From positions 6,638,285-6,702,284 of the forward strand of contig OV121096.1 of the NCBI GenBank assembly GCA_921293015.1: a stretch of DNA of 64,000 nt. Direction: 5' to 3'. Below, in pieces: positions 61,890 to 64,000 of this stretch. Source of the stretch: Phorcus lineatus (lineage: Eukaryota > Mollusca > Gastropoda > Trochida > Trochidae). Made by a program: the position numbers and the translations under genes. The notes below the pieces were generated by a model. It searched no databases and was not told where the DNA came from. It saw only the letters and a program-made list of their open reading frames with translations. Within the stretch, counting starts at the first letter, position 1, and every line of letters begins with the position of its first letter.

Positions 61890-63460
61890 CACTCGACTTT
61901 GTGACACAAAGTGAGATAACATTGTAGATTTATTAAACGGCGGTATCCTCAATGGGAGAGCAATAAACAATTTTATAAAGCAAAGAAATGTTTAAGCTCT
62001 CTACTTCCTTTTTGTAAACAATATAAACTTCGGATGGAGTAAAAAAACCCAAAAAACACTGCACACCCTGAAGAAATCGTTATGGGATCTAACCTCTTCT
62101 TTGTAAATAAATGGGCTAGTGCTTTGTGCATTCCGGGACACCAAGTGTACCGCTTGGTTTTAATTTTAAATATGTCATGTTGTAATACTGTAATGGACAG
62201 AAAATTAGAATGATACAATGAATACAATTTTCAAGTTAGCTACAATTACAATTTTTGTTTGGATCCGTTCTAAAAACATTGCACCTTCAAACCTTGGGAT
62301 AACATTATATATTACGATTGTGATGACGTCAATGCATCCAATCTAAATGGCGAGAGAGTACAAAACACCTGTGGCTTCTGCACATGTCAGTGTCATATAT
62401 TTTGCATTTTAAGAGGAAAAAGCAAGTCGATTGTGCGTATACCAACTTATATATTATGTCTTTGTGTGAACTAAAGCAAAATACGAACGCACTCAGTTCC
62501 CGAAAGATTTTTGACTTGAAGAATTTCACAGATGATCAAACAACACCAAAAAAAATTAAGAATAACATAATGTGGTGAAAGGGACCAAAGGCCGAGTACT
62601 ATAGTCAAAAAGACTCATTGAAAAATACAAAGAACCAGGAAAAAAGTAACAAAAGGTCCTTGTGAAAGAGTTGAAGAGAAAAAGGTTTAATAACTATGAT
62701 GAGTTTTTTCAAGAATTAACATTGTTAATTGTCTGATATAATGATACTGTTATTTTGCACTTTTACCACCGTTGTTGTTTTTTAGAGTGAATAAGATTGA
62801 TTATTTACAAAATCAGTTCATATATGTACGTCGTTAATTCAAATCTAACATGACTGTTCAACTTACGTTCTCCTCTTCTCTTAATTTATCATAACATGTT
62901 TTAATTTATCAAAAAGATCTATTAATATCATAAAGATTTATTAATATCATAAAGATTTATTAATTGATCATAAGGATATATTTCATTACAATAGAATGTA
63001 GCTTGAGTCAGTTGTGATTAGAAGAAGTGACAACATGCATAAAAACATCAGGTATATTTCATTTCTCCCGTTGGTCTTACTTAATTAGATGAAATATATC
63101 AATACAATGAAAACATAATGGCATCAAGGAAAATTGATGTTTGTGTGAAAATCCAATTTTCGGGAAATATACTAGCAAATTAATTTACTGTATCACGGAA
63201 CATTCTTATGTTTATCATGATTCCCTAATTATCAAAATGGTATCAAATATCTGACCATTGTCCATTGTTTATGGACAATAGTTCATTTGAGCTGGTAATT
63301 TGTCATTCGATATTCTATCATTATCCTTTTATCTATGCGTTTTTATTCAATGCTATTGATTTAATACTGTGAAACAAGTCATGATATTTCAAATCTGACC
63401 ATGACGAATTCTCCTATGGAAGCAAGGCAGAAGTCCCTTGGGAATTGTATTATTTCTGTA
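61890..63460. other. no gene seen
   Basis: AT-rich spacer with one short tandem repeat near 62.9 kb. Confidence 0.55.
62895..62965 (+). repeat. short AT-rich tandem repeat
   Basis: Units close to TTATTAATATCATAAAGA recur two to three times with diverged copies on each side (ATTTATCA, TTGATCATAAGGA). Confidence 0.7.
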
Positions 63461-63465
63461 AATGT

Positions 63466-63690
63466 TGACTTAGTCTGCAGTACAGAACTGTTCTTCATGT
63501 AGTCAGGTTTGGGTGCAATGCTACACTGAATTTCAGTGCAGTACCACTCATGGTTCGCTAGTTCCAGCCAATACTCGCAGGTTTTACCGCAATGCATAGT
63601 CACAATGGTTTTGCGGGTTTTCGCCGTGCAATAATACTTGCAGCTACGATATAACTGAAAGCGGCGTTTAACCCCATATCACCTCACCTC
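63466..63690 (+). mobile_element. SINE copy, 5'-truncated
   Basis: Same family as 25307-25560, from GTCTGCAGTA to CACCTCACCTCA, with scattered substitutions. It lacks the CCCGCC head. I see no clear target duplication. Confidence 0.88.
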
Positions 63691-64000
63691 AAATTTTTTT
63701 ATTACATTATTTTTTATATTCACTCTTGAAGAAACTTTGAGACTTAATAAGAGGTTAAAAATTGTTGGCTATAAAAGTGAACAACATACATTACAGCAGC
63801 TTTTTAACCTTCTTGTGACACTGATTGCAAATGTGATTTACTTTATCATGTTATTGTGTGATTTGAGAATGGCGAAAACGAAACCGATATTGTTGTGTTA
63901 AACTCTCGTGACGATTGGATGTACTGTTATACAATCCAATCTCCTACTTTTCATATGATTGTCACAGTTTTAATAGATTTTTAATTGATCAGGATTCAGA

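Overview
The window looks like AT-rich nuclear DNA from an invertebrate animal, most likely a mollusc (bivalve or relative). Inference rests on one intron-rich SLC6 transporter gene of animal type, several copies of a short interspersed element ending in a CACCT-type tandem tail of a kind I associate with molluscan genomes, foldback and MITE-like elements, and long gene-poor spacers. I see no bacterial operon, CRISPR array, rRNA gene or intact transposase gene. The species cannot be named from the sequence alone.

The only gene I can build with confidence is on the minus strand, coding from 42686 down to 33034. Thirteen coding exons join in frame through GT/AG introns into a 618-residue Na+/Cl- coupled neurotransmitter/amino-acid transporter of the SLC6 family, closest in its TM6 and TM8 motifs to the glycine transporters. 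The chloride site, the EL2 disulfide pair and the second sodium site are recognisable. The TM7 asparagine of the first sodium site is replaced by Gly-Glu. Two exons end in tandem donors four bases apart, one of which would bring in a stop. Its introns hold a 14-copy 32-bp minisatellite, a perfect 32-bp-arm hairpin, a worn SINE and a cluster of degenerate repeats.

Layout: 1-7510 gene-free apart from a small hairpin; 7511-7775 a SINE with target duplication; 7776-12550 gene-free, with a repeat relic near 9.35 kb and a weak protein-like stretch at 11.6-11.9 kb. From 12555 to 19085 (unit A) and again from 20858 to 32085 (unit B) lies an old, direct, degenerate segmental duplication. Unit B is longer because it later received a TA-flanked MITE (23695-24141), a SINE (25307-25560), a 1.39-kb element with a terminal hairpin (26135-27524) and an internal tandem duplication. 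Short blocks shared by A and B keep protein-like reading frames on the minus strand and one shows mostly silent differences, so a gene was probably copied and has since decayed. Between the units sits a foldback element with 64-bp arms (19781-19922) next to an 849-bp segment bounded by 13-bp inverted repeats.

From 32.1 to 43.7 kb is the SLC6 gene with a possible 5' UTR exon near 43.7 kb. From 43.8 to 64 kb the sequence is again mostly gene-free, with a MITE end (47931), a tRNA-like SINE relic (54.46 kb), a 30-bp tandem repeat that happens to stay open in frame (55565-55684), a GC-richer patch (56.48-56.81 kb), a foldback relative (61668-61776) and a SINE (63466-63690).
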